DNA of 64,000 bases, taken from the NCBI GenBank assembly GCA_044222225.1, contig JBGANR010000009.1, positions 96,137 through 160,136 on the forward strand, read 5' to 3'. The stretch is from JBGANR01 sp044222225 (GTDB lineage Bacteria; Actinomycetota; Actinomycetes; Mycobacteriales; Mycobacteriaceae). The position numbers and the translations under genes were made by a program. The first letter of the stretch is position 1. Each line of letters starts with the position of its first letter. The notes under the pieces were generated by a model, which was given only the letters and a program-made list of their open reading frames with translations, searched no databases and had not been told where the DNA came from. Positions 53,532 through 61,600 of this stretch are shown here, piece after piece.

Positions 53532-55190
53532 CTACCGGCCAGTACCATGCCGCGCCGCCACGGCGCCGGCCGCCACGGCCGTGACGACCCCGGCCGCCGC
53601 GAGCCACGCGCCGATCGCCCAGCCCGCACCGGGCGCCCCGGAGAACTGATCGGGTGCTGTCGCAAGCACCGAACAGAGCAGCAACGCGACGCCCCCGGCG
53701 AGGCCCGCCGCGCGCGCCGGCCGCGACCGGGCGGCCACCGCAGCCGCGATGAGCACCCCGACCGCCGTCGCCGTCCGCAGCAATGCGTCGACGGTGAACG
53801 GGCGGGCGCCGACCCAGGGTGTCGAGACGGCCGCGCCGGCGAGTTCGGCCGGCCCGCCGGTGAAGGTCGGCAGCAGAAGCGCGGCCGCGGCGAGGAGCCC
53901 GACGCAGGCCGCGACGACCTGCTGCGTCCGAACGCCCTCCTCGGCCCGGTCGAGGGCGTCGGCCTCGACGTCGGACAGCGCGGCGCGTTCGGCGGCGCCG
54001 GCGGCCGCCAGCGTCAGCCCCAGGACGACGGCCGCCGCGAGCACGGGCGCGAACCACCAGGCGCCGGCCGACGGCCCGAACTCGGGGAAGTAGACGCCGA
54101 GCCGGGTGAGCGCGTCGATGCCCGACGGCAGCTCGACCACCTCGAACGTGCGGGCCAGCGGGTACGACGCGGCGAGCGGCAACGCGAGCCAGGCGACGCC
54201 GAGCACCGGGCGGACGGCGCCGGCCAGTCGCGGCACGAACAGCGTCGCCGACACGACCGCGAGCCCGGCCCCGACCAGGACGAGCCCGCCCTGCCCGCGG
54301 ACGGCCGGCTCGTCGTACGGCAGACCGAAGACGTCGTCGACCACCACGACCAGCCCGGCGGTGCCGGCCGCGACGCCGCTGAGTCCGGCGACCACGCCGA
54401 CGATCCCGGCGACGACGGCCGGACGCGGACGCGCATCGCCCAGCGCGAGGCACAGGGCGGCCGCGGCCGTCAGCGCGAGCGCCGCACCGGAGAGCGCAGC
54501 CGAAGCACCGTGGACGCCGTCGGACAGCGCCGCCGCCAGATGCACGGCGGCCGGGCCCGCGAGCGCGGCCATCCCCACGAGTCCCGCGGCGGCCAGCCCC
54601 CGGCGCCGCGCCGCGACGAGACCGGACCCGAAGGCGACGAGCGCGACCGCCACCGTCGACGCGATGGCCCAGATCCCCGGCCCGCGCAGGTCGGAGATGA
54701 TGGCCAACGCCGAGACCGGCTCGAGGGCGACCGTCGCCGAGACGGCCGCGGCCACGCCGCCGACCGCGGCCCCGAAGGACGCCGTCGGGCGGGAGACGTC
54801 GGCGCCGGCGCGCTCGGTTTCGGCGCCGGGCCAGACGGCGGCGGCGACCCAGGCCAGATGGCCGAACATCGTGAGCAGCGCCGCCGCGAGAGCGGGCGCC
54901 TGCCCGGAGCCGTCGGCGATGAGCAGCTCCGGGCGGAACGAGGACTCGGGGTCGACGAGGAGTCCGACATCGCCGACGAGCAGGCCCGCCCCGATGCCGC
55001 CGAGCACGACGCGGGCGGGGCGCGCCTCGAACGGCGCTGCCAGCGCCACGAGCCCCGGCAGCGCTCCGGCCACGATCCCGACGACGACCACGGCCGCGAC
55101 GTGCGCGCCCGGCCCGGGCACGAGCGGCGCGAGGGCCGCGGCGAGCGACCCGGCCAGGACGAGCGCGACCGGCGGAGAAGAGAAGGACAT
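53532..55190 (-). CDS. Large polytopic membrane protein (possibly DUF6350/PerM-like)
   Basis: A 552-residue Ala/Val/Gly/Leu-rich protein with about fourteen hydrophobic helices and short loops, for example SFSSPPVALVLAGSLAAALAPLVPG at the start and GLAGGVALLLCSVLATAP near the end. In M. tuberculosis the division-related membrane protein PerM (Rv0955) lies close to sucCD on the other side. This gene may be its equivalent, but length and position differ, so the link is tentative. TACCGT lies six bases before the ATG (leaderless). Confidence 0.6.
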   Translation of the reverse strand: MSFSSPPVALVLAGSLAAALAPLVPGPGAHVAAVVVVGIVAGALPGLVALAAPFEARPARVVLGGIGAGLLVGDVGLLVDPESSFRPELLIADGSGQAPALAAALLTMFGHLAWVAAAVWPGAETERAGADVSRPTASFGAAVGGVAAAVSATVALEPVSALAIISDLRGPGIWAIASTVAVALVAFGSGLVAARRRGLAAAGLVGMAALAGPAAVHLAAALSDGVHGASAALSGAALALTAAAALCLALGDARPRPAVVAGIVGVVAGLSGVAAGTAGLVVVVDDVFGLPYDEPAVRGQGGLVLVGAGLAVVSATLFVPRLAGAVRPVLGVAWLALPLAASYPLARTFEVVELPSGIDALTRLGVYFPEFGPSAGAWWFAPVLAAAVVLGLTLAAAGAAERAALSDVEADALDRAEEGVRTQQVVAACVGLLAAAALLLPTFTGGPAELAGAAVSTPWVGARPFTVDALLRTATAVGVLIAAAVAARSRPARAAGLAGGVALLLCSVLATAPDQFSGAPGAGWAIGAWLAAAGVVTAVAAGAVAARHGTGR

Positions 55191-55379
55191 CCGTCGACGG
55201 TATCGGCGTCGCCCGCCGGGCCGGTCTCGGTGGAGCCACCTCGGCGCGACGGTGAAATATGTCACACGTGCCGCCAATGGTTGGCCGCTTCGAAACCGTT
55301 TCGTTACCGTACAAGCGGATACCCGCCGGTCGCGTCGCAGCACCGGGCCGAATCGCAAGCATGACCGGAGGCACACCTC

Positions 55380-56234
55380 GTGGCAGACCGCGGCACCCCG
55401 ACGTCCGACGCAGTCCTCACTCGTGGGGCACATCGTAAGCAAAGCGTCGCGTCCGCGCTGCAGGGTCGGGCCGGTGTGCTCGCGGTGGCGGTCGGCGCCG
55501 CCGTCGTCGGTGGTTTCGGCAGCGCCCGCGGAATCGCGGACGACGCGCCGAAGCAGGACGACACCGTCGCCCTGGCCGGTTCGCACTCGGCGCCGCAGAA
55601 GCCGCTCATCGACCCCGACGGCCCGGTCGTCGCCGTCAACAACGCGAAGTCGACGCTGCAGCAGTTCCAGAAGGGCCTCGCCACCGGCGTCCAGTTCAAG
55701 AACGGCCGCCTCGAACTGCAGCGTCTCAAGCTGCGCGGACTCTTCGTCAAGCCCGCGCACGGCACGTACACGTCCGGTTTCGGCATGCGCTGGGGCGCCT
55801 TCCACGGCGGCATCGACATCGCGGCCCCGCTCGGCACCCCCGAGTACGCGACGGCCGACGGCGTCATCATCGACGCGGGCCCGGCCAGCGGCTTCGGCAA
55901 CTGGATCCGGCTCCGCATGAACGACGGCACCGTCCTCGTCTACGGCCACATGTACAAACTCCTCGTCAAGAAGGGCCAGCGCGTCACCGCGGGCGACAAG
56001 ATCGCGCTCATGGGCTCCGAAGGCTTCTCCACCGGCTCCCACCTGCACTTCGAGGTGTGGGAGCACGGCAAGACGAAGGTCGACCCCGTGCCCTGGCTGG
56101 CGGCGCGCGGCATCTCCGTCGGCGCTCGCGGATGTCCGGCTGAGCGGGGCGCCGAGGAGATTATTGTCACGACGGTCCGCTCAGCCGGACATCCGGGGAG
56201 CTTCGCCACCCGAACCGGCGGTCAAAGCTTCTGA
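55380..56234 (+). CDS. M23 family (LytM) metallopeptidase with repeat-derived tail
   Basis: A 284-residue peptidoglycan endopeptidase. An N-terminal hydrophobic segment (GRAGVLAVAVGAAVVGGFGSARGIA) is the signal/anchor. A short linker leads to the M23 domain with zinc ligands in GAFHGGIDIAAPLG (H, D) and GSHLHFEVW (HxH). The start is GTG. The domain ends at DPVPWLAARGISVG. The last 35 residues (GCPAERGAEEI...SAGHPG...) are translated from a class-2 palindromic element. The gene ends 13 bases inside the convergent uvrD1. Corresponds to Rv0950c. The upstream region holds CGAAACCGTTTCG (55291-55303), a possible operator. Confidence 0.88.
   Translation: MADRGTPTSDAVLTRGAHRKQSVASALQGRAGVLAVAVGAAVVGGFGSARGIADDAPKQDDTVALAGSHSAPQKPLIDPDGPVVAVNNAKSTLQQFQKGLATGVQFKNGRLELQRLKLRGLFVKPAHGTYTSGFGMRWGAFHGGIDIAAPLGTPEYATADGVIIDAGPASGFGNWIRLRMNDGTVLVYGHMYKLLVKKGQRVTAGDKIALMGSEGFSTGSHLHFEVWEHGKTKVDPVPWLAARGISVGARGCPAERGAEEIIVTTVRSAGHPGSFATRTGGQSF
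56130..56194. repeat. Class-2 palindromic element, copy 3, inside M23 coding sequence
   Basis: Twenty-five-base arms at 56130-56154 and 56170-56194 pair at most positions (GGATGTCCGGCTGAGCGG at the base). The loop AGGAGATTATTGTCA is the reverse orientation of the 43.3-kb loop. It lies at the 3' end of the M23 gene, in frame, and extends the protein. Confidence 0.8.
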
Positions 56235-58786
56235 ATCGGCCAGCCACCGGCCGGCATGAGCGTCACGCGGCCCGCCGAACCGAAATCGAAGGTGACCCGC
56301 TCGGTCGGTCCGCTGCCCAGCTTCTCGACGACCTTGCCGACGCCGTACTTCTCGTGGGTGACGATGTCGCCGAGCTGAACCTGCACGTTGGTGTTGCGAG
56401 GACCGGTACGGGGAGCGCGACGGTCACCCCGCCCACCGCCGACCGAGCCACCGCCGAAGTTCCCCGAGCTCCCCCGCGCGCTGGCGAAGCCGAACGAGCC
56501 GCGCGGCTCGTCGTAGCGTCGACGCGCCGCCCGCGACGGCTCGAGCCGACGCCAGTCGATGAGCTCGGCCGGGATCTCCGAGAGGAACCGTGACTCCGGA
56601 TTCGACACCGGTTCGCCCCAGGCCGACCGCGTGACGGCCCGGCTGACGTACAACCGCTCCCGGGCCCGGGTGATGCCGACGTACGCGAGCCGCCGCTCCT
56701 CGGCGAGCTGGACGGGGTCGCCGAGCGCCCGCATGTGCGGGAACTGCCCGTCCTCCCAGCCGGTGACGAACACGGCCGGGAACTCGAGCCCCTTGGCCGT
56801 GTGCAGCGTCATGAGGGTGACGACGCCCTCCTCGGAGTCCGGGATCTGATCGGCGTCGGCGACGAGCGAGACCCGTTCCAGGAACGCCGAGAGCGAGGTG
56901 TCGTCAAAGGTGTCCGGTGCGTCCTCGGGGGTCGCGGCGTCCTCGGGGGGCGGGGCGTCGGTCACGCCGCCGACCACCTCCCCCTCGTCGGCCGCGCCGC
57001 CGGCGTCGAGCGCGAACTCGCGGGCCACCGACGCGAGCTCGTCGACGTTCTCCAGCCGGGTGCCGTCCTGCGGATCGCTGCTGGTGGCGAGTTCGTCGCG
57101 GTAGCCGGTGCGCGCGAGGACCGCCTCGACGAGATCGCCGACGTCGCGACCGGCGGCGGCCGCGTCCCGGGGCGCGTCGGGGTCGTCGAGCGGGCCGAGG
57201 TGATCCGCCCGCAGCCCGTCGATGAGTTCGACGAAGCCGGCGATCGCCTTGACGCCGCGGGTGCCCAGCAGCGGCACGTTGCCGGCGGCCGCCTCGCGCA
57301 GCGCCGCGAAGTAGCTGACGCCGGTGTTCTCGGCGTGCACGGCGACCGTCGCCTGCGCCCGGTCGCCGATGCCGCGCCGCGGGGTGTTGACGATCCGGCG
57401 CAGGTTCACCGAATCGTCGAGATTCGCGATGACGCGCAGGTAGGCGACGATGTCACGCACCTCGCGCCGCTCGTAGAACCGGGTGCCACCGACCACCTTG
57501 TAGCCGATGCCGTGCCGGATGAACACCTCCTCCAGCGATCGGGAGGCGGCGTTCGTGCGATAGAAGACGGCCACATCGCGGTACGGCACGCCGGAGTCGG
57601 AGAGCGCGTCGACCTCCCGCGCGACGAACGTCGCCTCGTCGTGCTCGGTGTCGGCGACGTAGCCGACGATCTGCGCACCGTCGCCCGATTCGGTCCACAG
57701 TCGCTTCTCGCGACGTCCGCTGTTGCGGGAGATGACGGCGTTGGCTGCCGAGAGGATCGTCTGGGTGGAGCGGTAGTTCTGCTCCAGCAGGATGGTGTGC
57801 GCGTCCGGGAAGTCGCGCTCGAACTCCTCGATGTTGCGGATCGTCGCGCCGCGGAAGGCGTAGATCGACTGATCGGCGTCACCGACGACGCAGAGCTGGC
57901 TCGGCGTCACCGCGCCGCCCGCATCGGTGCCGACGAGTTCGCGGACCAGCACGTACTGGGCGTGGTTGGTGTCCTGATACTCGTCGACGAGGACGTGCCG
58001 GAACCGCCGCCGGTAGTACTCGGCGATGTCCGGATACGCCTGCAGCAGCGCGACGGTCTCGCCGATGAGGTCGTCGAAATCGAAGGCGTTGGCGGTGCGG
58101 AGCCGGTCCTGGTAGCGGCCGTAGATGTCGGCGATCGTGACGGCGAGCCGGTCCCCTGAATCCGCCGCGCGCGCCCGCGCCTCCTCCGGCCCGACCAGCT
58201 CGTTCTTGAAATCCGAGATCGCCGACGCGACGCCGCGCGGCGAGAACTTACGGGAGTCGAGGTCGAGATCGGCGACCACGAGGCCGACGAGCCGGCGCGA
58301 ATCGTCGGCGTCGTAGATGGAGAAGTTGGAGTTGCGCGGCTCGCCGAGCAGCGCGGCCTGCGCCCGCAGGATGCGCACGCACGTCGCGTGGAACGTCGAC
58401 ACCCACATGCGCTGCGCGCGCGGGCCGATGAGCGCCTCGACTCGCTCGCGCATCTCGGCGGCGGCCTTGTTGGTGAAGGTGATGGCAAGTATCTCGCCCG
58501 GCCGTACCCCGCGCTCGGCGAGCAGGAAGGCGATGCGCCGCGTCAGCACCGACGTCTTACCCGAGCCCGCACCCGCGACGATGAGCAGCGGCGGGCCCTC
58601 GTGCAGCACGGCCTCGCGCTGTTGCGGATTGAGTCCCTCGAGCAACTCCGCGGCGTGTTCGGAGATCTCGCCGATCCCGTACGGCGCTGGGCCGGACGCG
58701 TACGCCGACGCCTTGTCGCGGCCGGCCGAAGGGCCGTCCGCCGTGGTCAGACCGGGGAACTCGAAGCCGAGCTGGGGAGTGTTCAT
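56222..58786 (-). CDS. pcrA: ATP-dependent DNA helicase UvrD1/PcrA
   Basis: SF1A 3'-5' helicase of 854 residues. Walker A LIVAGAGSGKTSVLTRRI, DEYQDTNHAQY (motif II), VVGDADQSIYAFRGA (III), EQNYRSTQTIL (IV), TLHTAKGLEFPAVFVTGWEDG (V) and LAYVGITRARERLYVSRA (VI). The C-terminal tail VQLGDIVTHEKYGVGKVVEKLG is the Tudor-like RNA-polymerase-binding domain, linking it to transcription-coupled repair. The ATG follows AAGGGGCG. Corresponds to uvrD1 (Rv0949). The 3' end overlaps the M23 gene by 13 bp. Confidence 0.95.
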   Translation of the reverse strand: MNTPQLGFEFPGLTTADGPSAGRDKASAYASGPAPYGIGEISEHAAELLEGLNPQQREAVLHEGPPLLIVAGAGSGKTSVLTRRIAFLLAERGVRPGEILAITFTNKAAAEMRERVEALIGPRAQRMWVSTFHATCVRILRAQAALLGEPRNSNFSIYDADDSRRLVGLVVADLDLDSRKFSPRGVASAISDFKNELVGPEEARARAADSGDRLAVTIADIYGRYQDRLRTANAFDFDDLIGETVALLQAYPDIAEYYRRRFRHVLVDEYQDTNHAQYVLVRELVGTDAGGAVTPSQLCVVGDADQSIYAFRGATIRNIEEFERDFPDAHTILLEQNYRSTQTILSAANAVISRNSGRREKRLWTESGDGAQIVGYVADTEHDEATFVAREVDALSDSGVPYRDVAVFYRTNAASRSLEEVFIRHGIGYKVVGGTRFYERREVRDIVAYLRVIANLDDSVNLRRIVNTPRRGIGDRAQATVAVHAENTGVSYFAALREAAAGNVPLLGTRGVKAIAGFVELIDGLRADHLGPLDDPDAPRDAAAAGRDVGDLVEAVLARTGYRDELATSSDPQDGTRLENVDELASVAREFALDAGGAADEGEVVGGVTDAPPPEDAATPEDAPDTFDDTSLSAFLERVSLVADADQIPDSEEGVVTLMTLHTAKGLEFPAVFVTGWEDGQFPHMRALGDPVQLAEERRLAYVGITRARERLYVSRAVTRSAWGEPVSNPESRFLSEIPAELIDWRRLEPSRAARRRYDEPRGSFGFASARGSSGNFGGGSVGGGRGDRRAPRTGPRNTNVQVQLGDIVTHEKYGVGKVVEKLGSGPTERVTFDFGSAGRVTLMPAGGWPIQKL

Positions 58787-58901
58787 CGCCCCTTCACGGT
58801 ACCGGCGGGCACCGACAGTTCTTGCACGACTGCCCGGCCGTCGACCGACGACACCCCGCAGCCGATCACGACAGCCTCCCCGAAACCGACCACTCACCGG
58901 A

Positions 58902-58993
58902 TAGGGTGCGAGAAAGGCGAAACCCCGGCGATATGGCCGAGGCCAGTGATCGTTCCGGGGTCTTCGTGAGTCACGATACAGGAGAACGAGGAC
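58902..58993 (+). ncRNA. Structured leader RNA upstream of AbiF-like gene (candidate abiF-type RNA)
   Basis: A -10 box TAGGGT (58902-58907) is followed by a long stem-loop at 58922-58961: ACCCCGG+CGAT+TGGC pairs with GCCA+ATCG+CCGGGGT around a CGAG loop (15 base pairs with small bulges). A second dyad, CGTGAGTCACG, lies at 58965-58975, then AGGAG and GAGGA before the GTG. Structured RNAs upstream of abiF-type genes are a described motif. Whether this is that family or just a leader cannot be decided by eye. Confidence 0.5.
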
Positions 58994-59689
58994 GTGGCCG
59001 ACGAGAACAAGGAGGGCAGCGAACAGCCCGCCCGTGATTACGACACTCTAAGCCGGTTGCTCACCGCTGAACGGCTCGGGTCCTACCTTCAATGGGGCGA
59101 CGGCGACCTCGATGCGGCATTCACGCTCTACGAATGGAACATGGCGGCATCGGCCGCGGTGATGCACACGACCGGGATGGTCGAGGTCATCGTGCGCAAT
59201 GCCATGGACCGCTCGTTGCAAGAGATGGCCCACGACAAGGGTTGGTCGTCGTGGTTCGATGTCGCACCCCTGGACCCGCGCGGGCGCGCTGACATCCGGA
59301 AGGCGCGCGATCGTGCTACTCGGTTCGGAAACAGGGTCGAGGTCCACGGAAAAGTGGTCGCCGAACTCACGCTCGGCTTCTGGCGCTACCTTGCCGCGCC
59401 TCGATATCTCACTGCTTTGTGGACGCCCGCACTCTATCGCGCATTCAAGCACGGGCCCGATGACAAGCTACGCAGGCAACGCCAAGTCGATCAACACTTG
59501 AAGAATCTTCTGCTCGTACGAAACAGGGCAGCACACCACGAGCCGATCCATAGACGCGACCTTGCGCGGGACCATGCGGCTGCCGTCGAAATCGCATCGT
59601 GGGTGAATCCTCACGCGGGGAACTGGATCGCAGATCTGTCCGCGATCAACGACGTCTACGACGGCCGTCCACACGGTCCTCGAGCATGA
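58994..59689 (+). CDS. Abi-like (AbiD/AbiF) HEPN-domain protein
   Basis: A 231-residue protein of the Abi_2 family. Opening DTLSRLLTAERLGSYLQWGDGDLDAAFTLYEWNMAASAA, MVEVIVRNAMDRSL (about 62-75), FWRYLA (129-134), and the HEPN RNase motif R176-NRAA-H181 in LLLVRNRAAHHEPIHRRDL. HEPN proteins of this family act in phage abortive infection and toxin-antitoxin systems, cutting RNA. GTG start with GAGGA upstream. Codon use is less GC-biased than neighbours, suggesting acquisition. A folded leader lies just upstream. Confidence 0.82.
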   Translation: MADENKEGSEQPARDYDTLSRLLTAERLGSYLQWGDGDLDAAFTLYEWNMAASAAVMHTTGMVEVIVRNAMDRSLQEMAHDKGWSSWFDVAPLDPRGRADIRKARDRATRFGNRVEVHGKVVAELTLGFWRYLAAPRYLTALWTPALYRAFKHGPDDKLRRQRQVDQHLKNLLLVRNRAAHHEPIHRRDLARDHAAAVEIASWVNPHAGNWIADLSAINDVYDGRPHGPRA

Positions 59690-59785
59690 GCTCCACCGCC
59701 CCGACGGTGCGCATCACGCCGGCCCTCCCGCGAGCACGCCGAGCGCCCTGCACGCGCTTCGCCCCAATCCTAGAATAATGCCTTA

Positions 59786-59941
59786 GTGCCCGATCTGAAT
59801 GAGAAGAAGAGGCTCGACCTCTGCCCCGAGTACGGCGTTACGTGGGGATTGTGGTGCAGCTATCCTCCAGTGAGGCCCGTCCCGAGCAGACTCCTCTCCC
59901 CGGACGACTTCTCCCTCAGCGACGAAGTCAAGATCCCCACG
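59786..59941 (+). pseudogene. 5' remnant of a small actinobacterial gene
   Basis: TAGAAT (59770-59775) and a GTG ten bases on open a frame reading VPDLNEKKRLDLCPEYGVTWGLWCSY... LSPDDFSLSDEVKI, which looks like the start of a small protein family with a CPEYG/LWxxY...L-S-D-x-L pattern common in actinobacteria. Recognisable sequence ends about where the alpha-glucosidase 3' end begins (59942). The frame then runs on antisense to that gene, so the original 3' half appears to be lost. The family is not named here; assignment is tentative. Confidence 0.4.
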
Positions 59942-61600
59942 TCATTCCACGACGAACACCCCGTACCCGAACGCCGCAGCCTCGACCCGTCCGTCCGCGA
60001 CCCGCACGCCATCCGACTCAAGCCCGCGGGCAACGAGTCCGGCCAGCTCCGGAACCTCCACCGAACGAGCCGTCCCCGCCGGATTGACGACGACGACGTG
60101 CCGATCCCCGCGGCGATAGACGAACGGGTAGCCGGCCGCGAGCACCGTCGTCTCAGCCGTCGTACGCAGCTCCGGGGTCTCGCGGCGCAACCGGATGAGC
60201 CGGCGCACACGCTCCAGCGGCGACGCCGGGTCGCCGGTCTGGGCCGCGACGGTCGGCCGATCCGAAGCCGGGTCCTGCGGCAGGTAGAGCCGATCGGCCG
60301 ACGCATCCGAGAAGCCGGCGTTGGGCTGCGCGTCGTCCCACTGCATCGGGGTGCGGCAACCGGCCCGGTTGAACCCGGGGCTCCAGCGGCTGCCCTCGTG
60401 CTCGGGCAGCCCGTTCAGGTAGCGCATGCCGATCTCGTCACCGTAATAGATGGACGGGATCGAACCCCAGGTCAGCAGGAAGGCGAACGCGGCGCCGATC
60501 TCGGCGGCCGTCCGCGGCGCCGTGACGAGCCGGGAGTAATCGTGGTCGGCCGACGGCAGGACCACCGGCCGACGTCCGGCCGAGCCCTCCTGGTGGGCGT
60601 CCCACGCCCGCAGGAAGCCGCCGAGCGTCGTCTCGGGATCGGGCGCATCGGCGTCGAAATAGCAGAGGCTGTGGTCCGGAAGCGTCGCCAACGTCCCGGC
60701 ACCGCCGTTGTTGAACAGCCGGCCGTGCGCCTGCTCGATGACGAGGAAGAAGTCGGCGTCGAATCCGGCGCGCTCCCCCATGCCCGGGGCCAGCCGGTAG
60801 TCGTTCTCCGGCACCAGGACCGCATCCGGATGTCCCGCTCGCACCCGCTCCCGCAGGTCCGCCCAGAGCGCCACCGTGGCGGCGAACTCCGAGTCGTCCT
60901 TGACCAGCGAATACGCCATGTCGACGCGGAATCCGGCGACGCCGCGGTCGAGCCAGTACGCGATGATCTCGTGCAGCGCAGCGCGATTCGCCATCGGCCC
61001 GGGCGCGTCGACGGCCTGGCGCCACGGCTCCGTCTCGTCCATCCGCGCGTAGCCGAAGTTGAGCGCGGGCTGGGAGTCGAAGAAGTTCTTCAGGTAGTAG
61101 CCGGGCCGCGTGCCGGGGGACGGAACGAAACCGGGCCCCGGCCGGTCCGACCAGATGTAGCGGTCGTCGGCGGGATCGTCGGCGGCGCGCCGGAACCACG
61201 GATGGTCGACGGAGGTGTGGCCGGCGACGAGATCGAGCAGGACGCGGATCCCGCGCCGACGCGCCTCGGCGATGAGCTCGACCATGTCGTCCTCGGTGCC
61301 GTACCGGGGCGCGATCGCGAGGTAGTCGGCGACGTCGTAGCCGGCGTCCCGGAACGGCGAGGCGAAGCACGGGTTGAACCAGATGACGTCCACGCCGAGC
61401 AGTTCGAGGTGGTCGAGATGCTCCATGACGCCGCGGATGTCGCCGATCCCGTCCCCGTCGCCGTCGGCGAACGAGGGCATGAAGATCTGATAGATCACGC
61501 CGTCCTGCAACCAAGAGGCCGAATGGTCGATTCCGCAAGCTCCTTCTGCTGAATGGTCGATTCCGCAAGCTCCATCTGCACCCGAACCCGTACCCGTCAC
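59942..61600 (-). CDS. GH13 alpha-amylase-family protein (alpha-glucosidase-like)
   Basis: A 552-residue GH13 enzyme. YQIFMPSFADGDGDGIGDIRGVMEHLDHLELLGVDVIWFNPCFASPF marks the start of the barrel and LDLVAGHTSVDHPWF region I. GFRVDMAYSL gives the nucleophile Asp, VLVPENDY the acid/base Glu and LPSADHDYSR the third Asp. A beta-sandwich domain C ends GYGVFVVE. It resembles oligo-1,6-glucosidase/trehalose-synthase-like members. The GTG follows AAGGAGAG and overlaps the upstream gene's stop (GTGA). Residues about 8-27 are a tandem GACGIDHSAE repeat from the 30-bp DNA duplication. Probably intracellular. Confidence 0.87.
   Translation of the reverse strand: MTGTGSGADGACGIDHSAEGACGIDHSASWLQDGVIYQIFMPSFADGDGDGIGDIRGVMEHLDHLELLGVDVIWFNPCFASPFRDAGYDVADYLAIAPRYGTEDDMVELIAEARRRGIRVLLDLVAGHTSVDHPWFRRAADDPADDRYIWSDRPGPGFVPSPGTRPGYYLKNFFDSQPALNFGYARMDETEPWRQAVDAPGPMANRAALHEIIAYWLDRGVAGFRVDMAYSLVKDDSEFAATVALWADLRERVRAGHPDAVLVPENDYRLAPGMGERAGFDADFFLVIEQAHGRLFNNGGAGTLATLPDHSLCYFDADAPDPETTLGGFLRAWDAHQEGSAGRRPVVLPSADHDYSRLVTAPRTAAEIGAAFAFLLTWGSIPSIYYGDEIGMRYLNGLPEHEGSRWSPGFNRAGCRTPMQWDDAQPNAGFSDASADRLYLPQDPASDRPTVAAQTGDPASPLERVRRLIRLRRETPELRTTAETTVLAAGYPFVYRRGDRHVVVVNPAGTARSVEVPELAGLVARGLESDGVRVADGRVEAAAFGYGVFVVE
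61521..61580 (-). repeat. 30-bp in-frame tandem repeat containing the 19-bp word
   Basis: Two 30-base units (61521-61550 and 61551-61580) differ at about one base. Each contains GGTCGATTCCGCAAGCTCC. On the minus strand they encode two copies of a ten-residue unit of the type EGACGIDHSA near the alpha-glucosidase N-terminus. Confidence 0.85.

Noticed and set aside
53547..55364. 605-codon forward frame opposite the large membrane protein
   Set aside because: Composition is Arg/Gly/Asp-rich and low complexity; the minus-strand frame gives coherent membrane helices.
56735..58159. 474-codon forward frame opposite pcrA
   Set aside because: Antisense shadow; all helicase motifs are on the minus strand and the forward translation is Arg/Asp/Val-rich without any fold.
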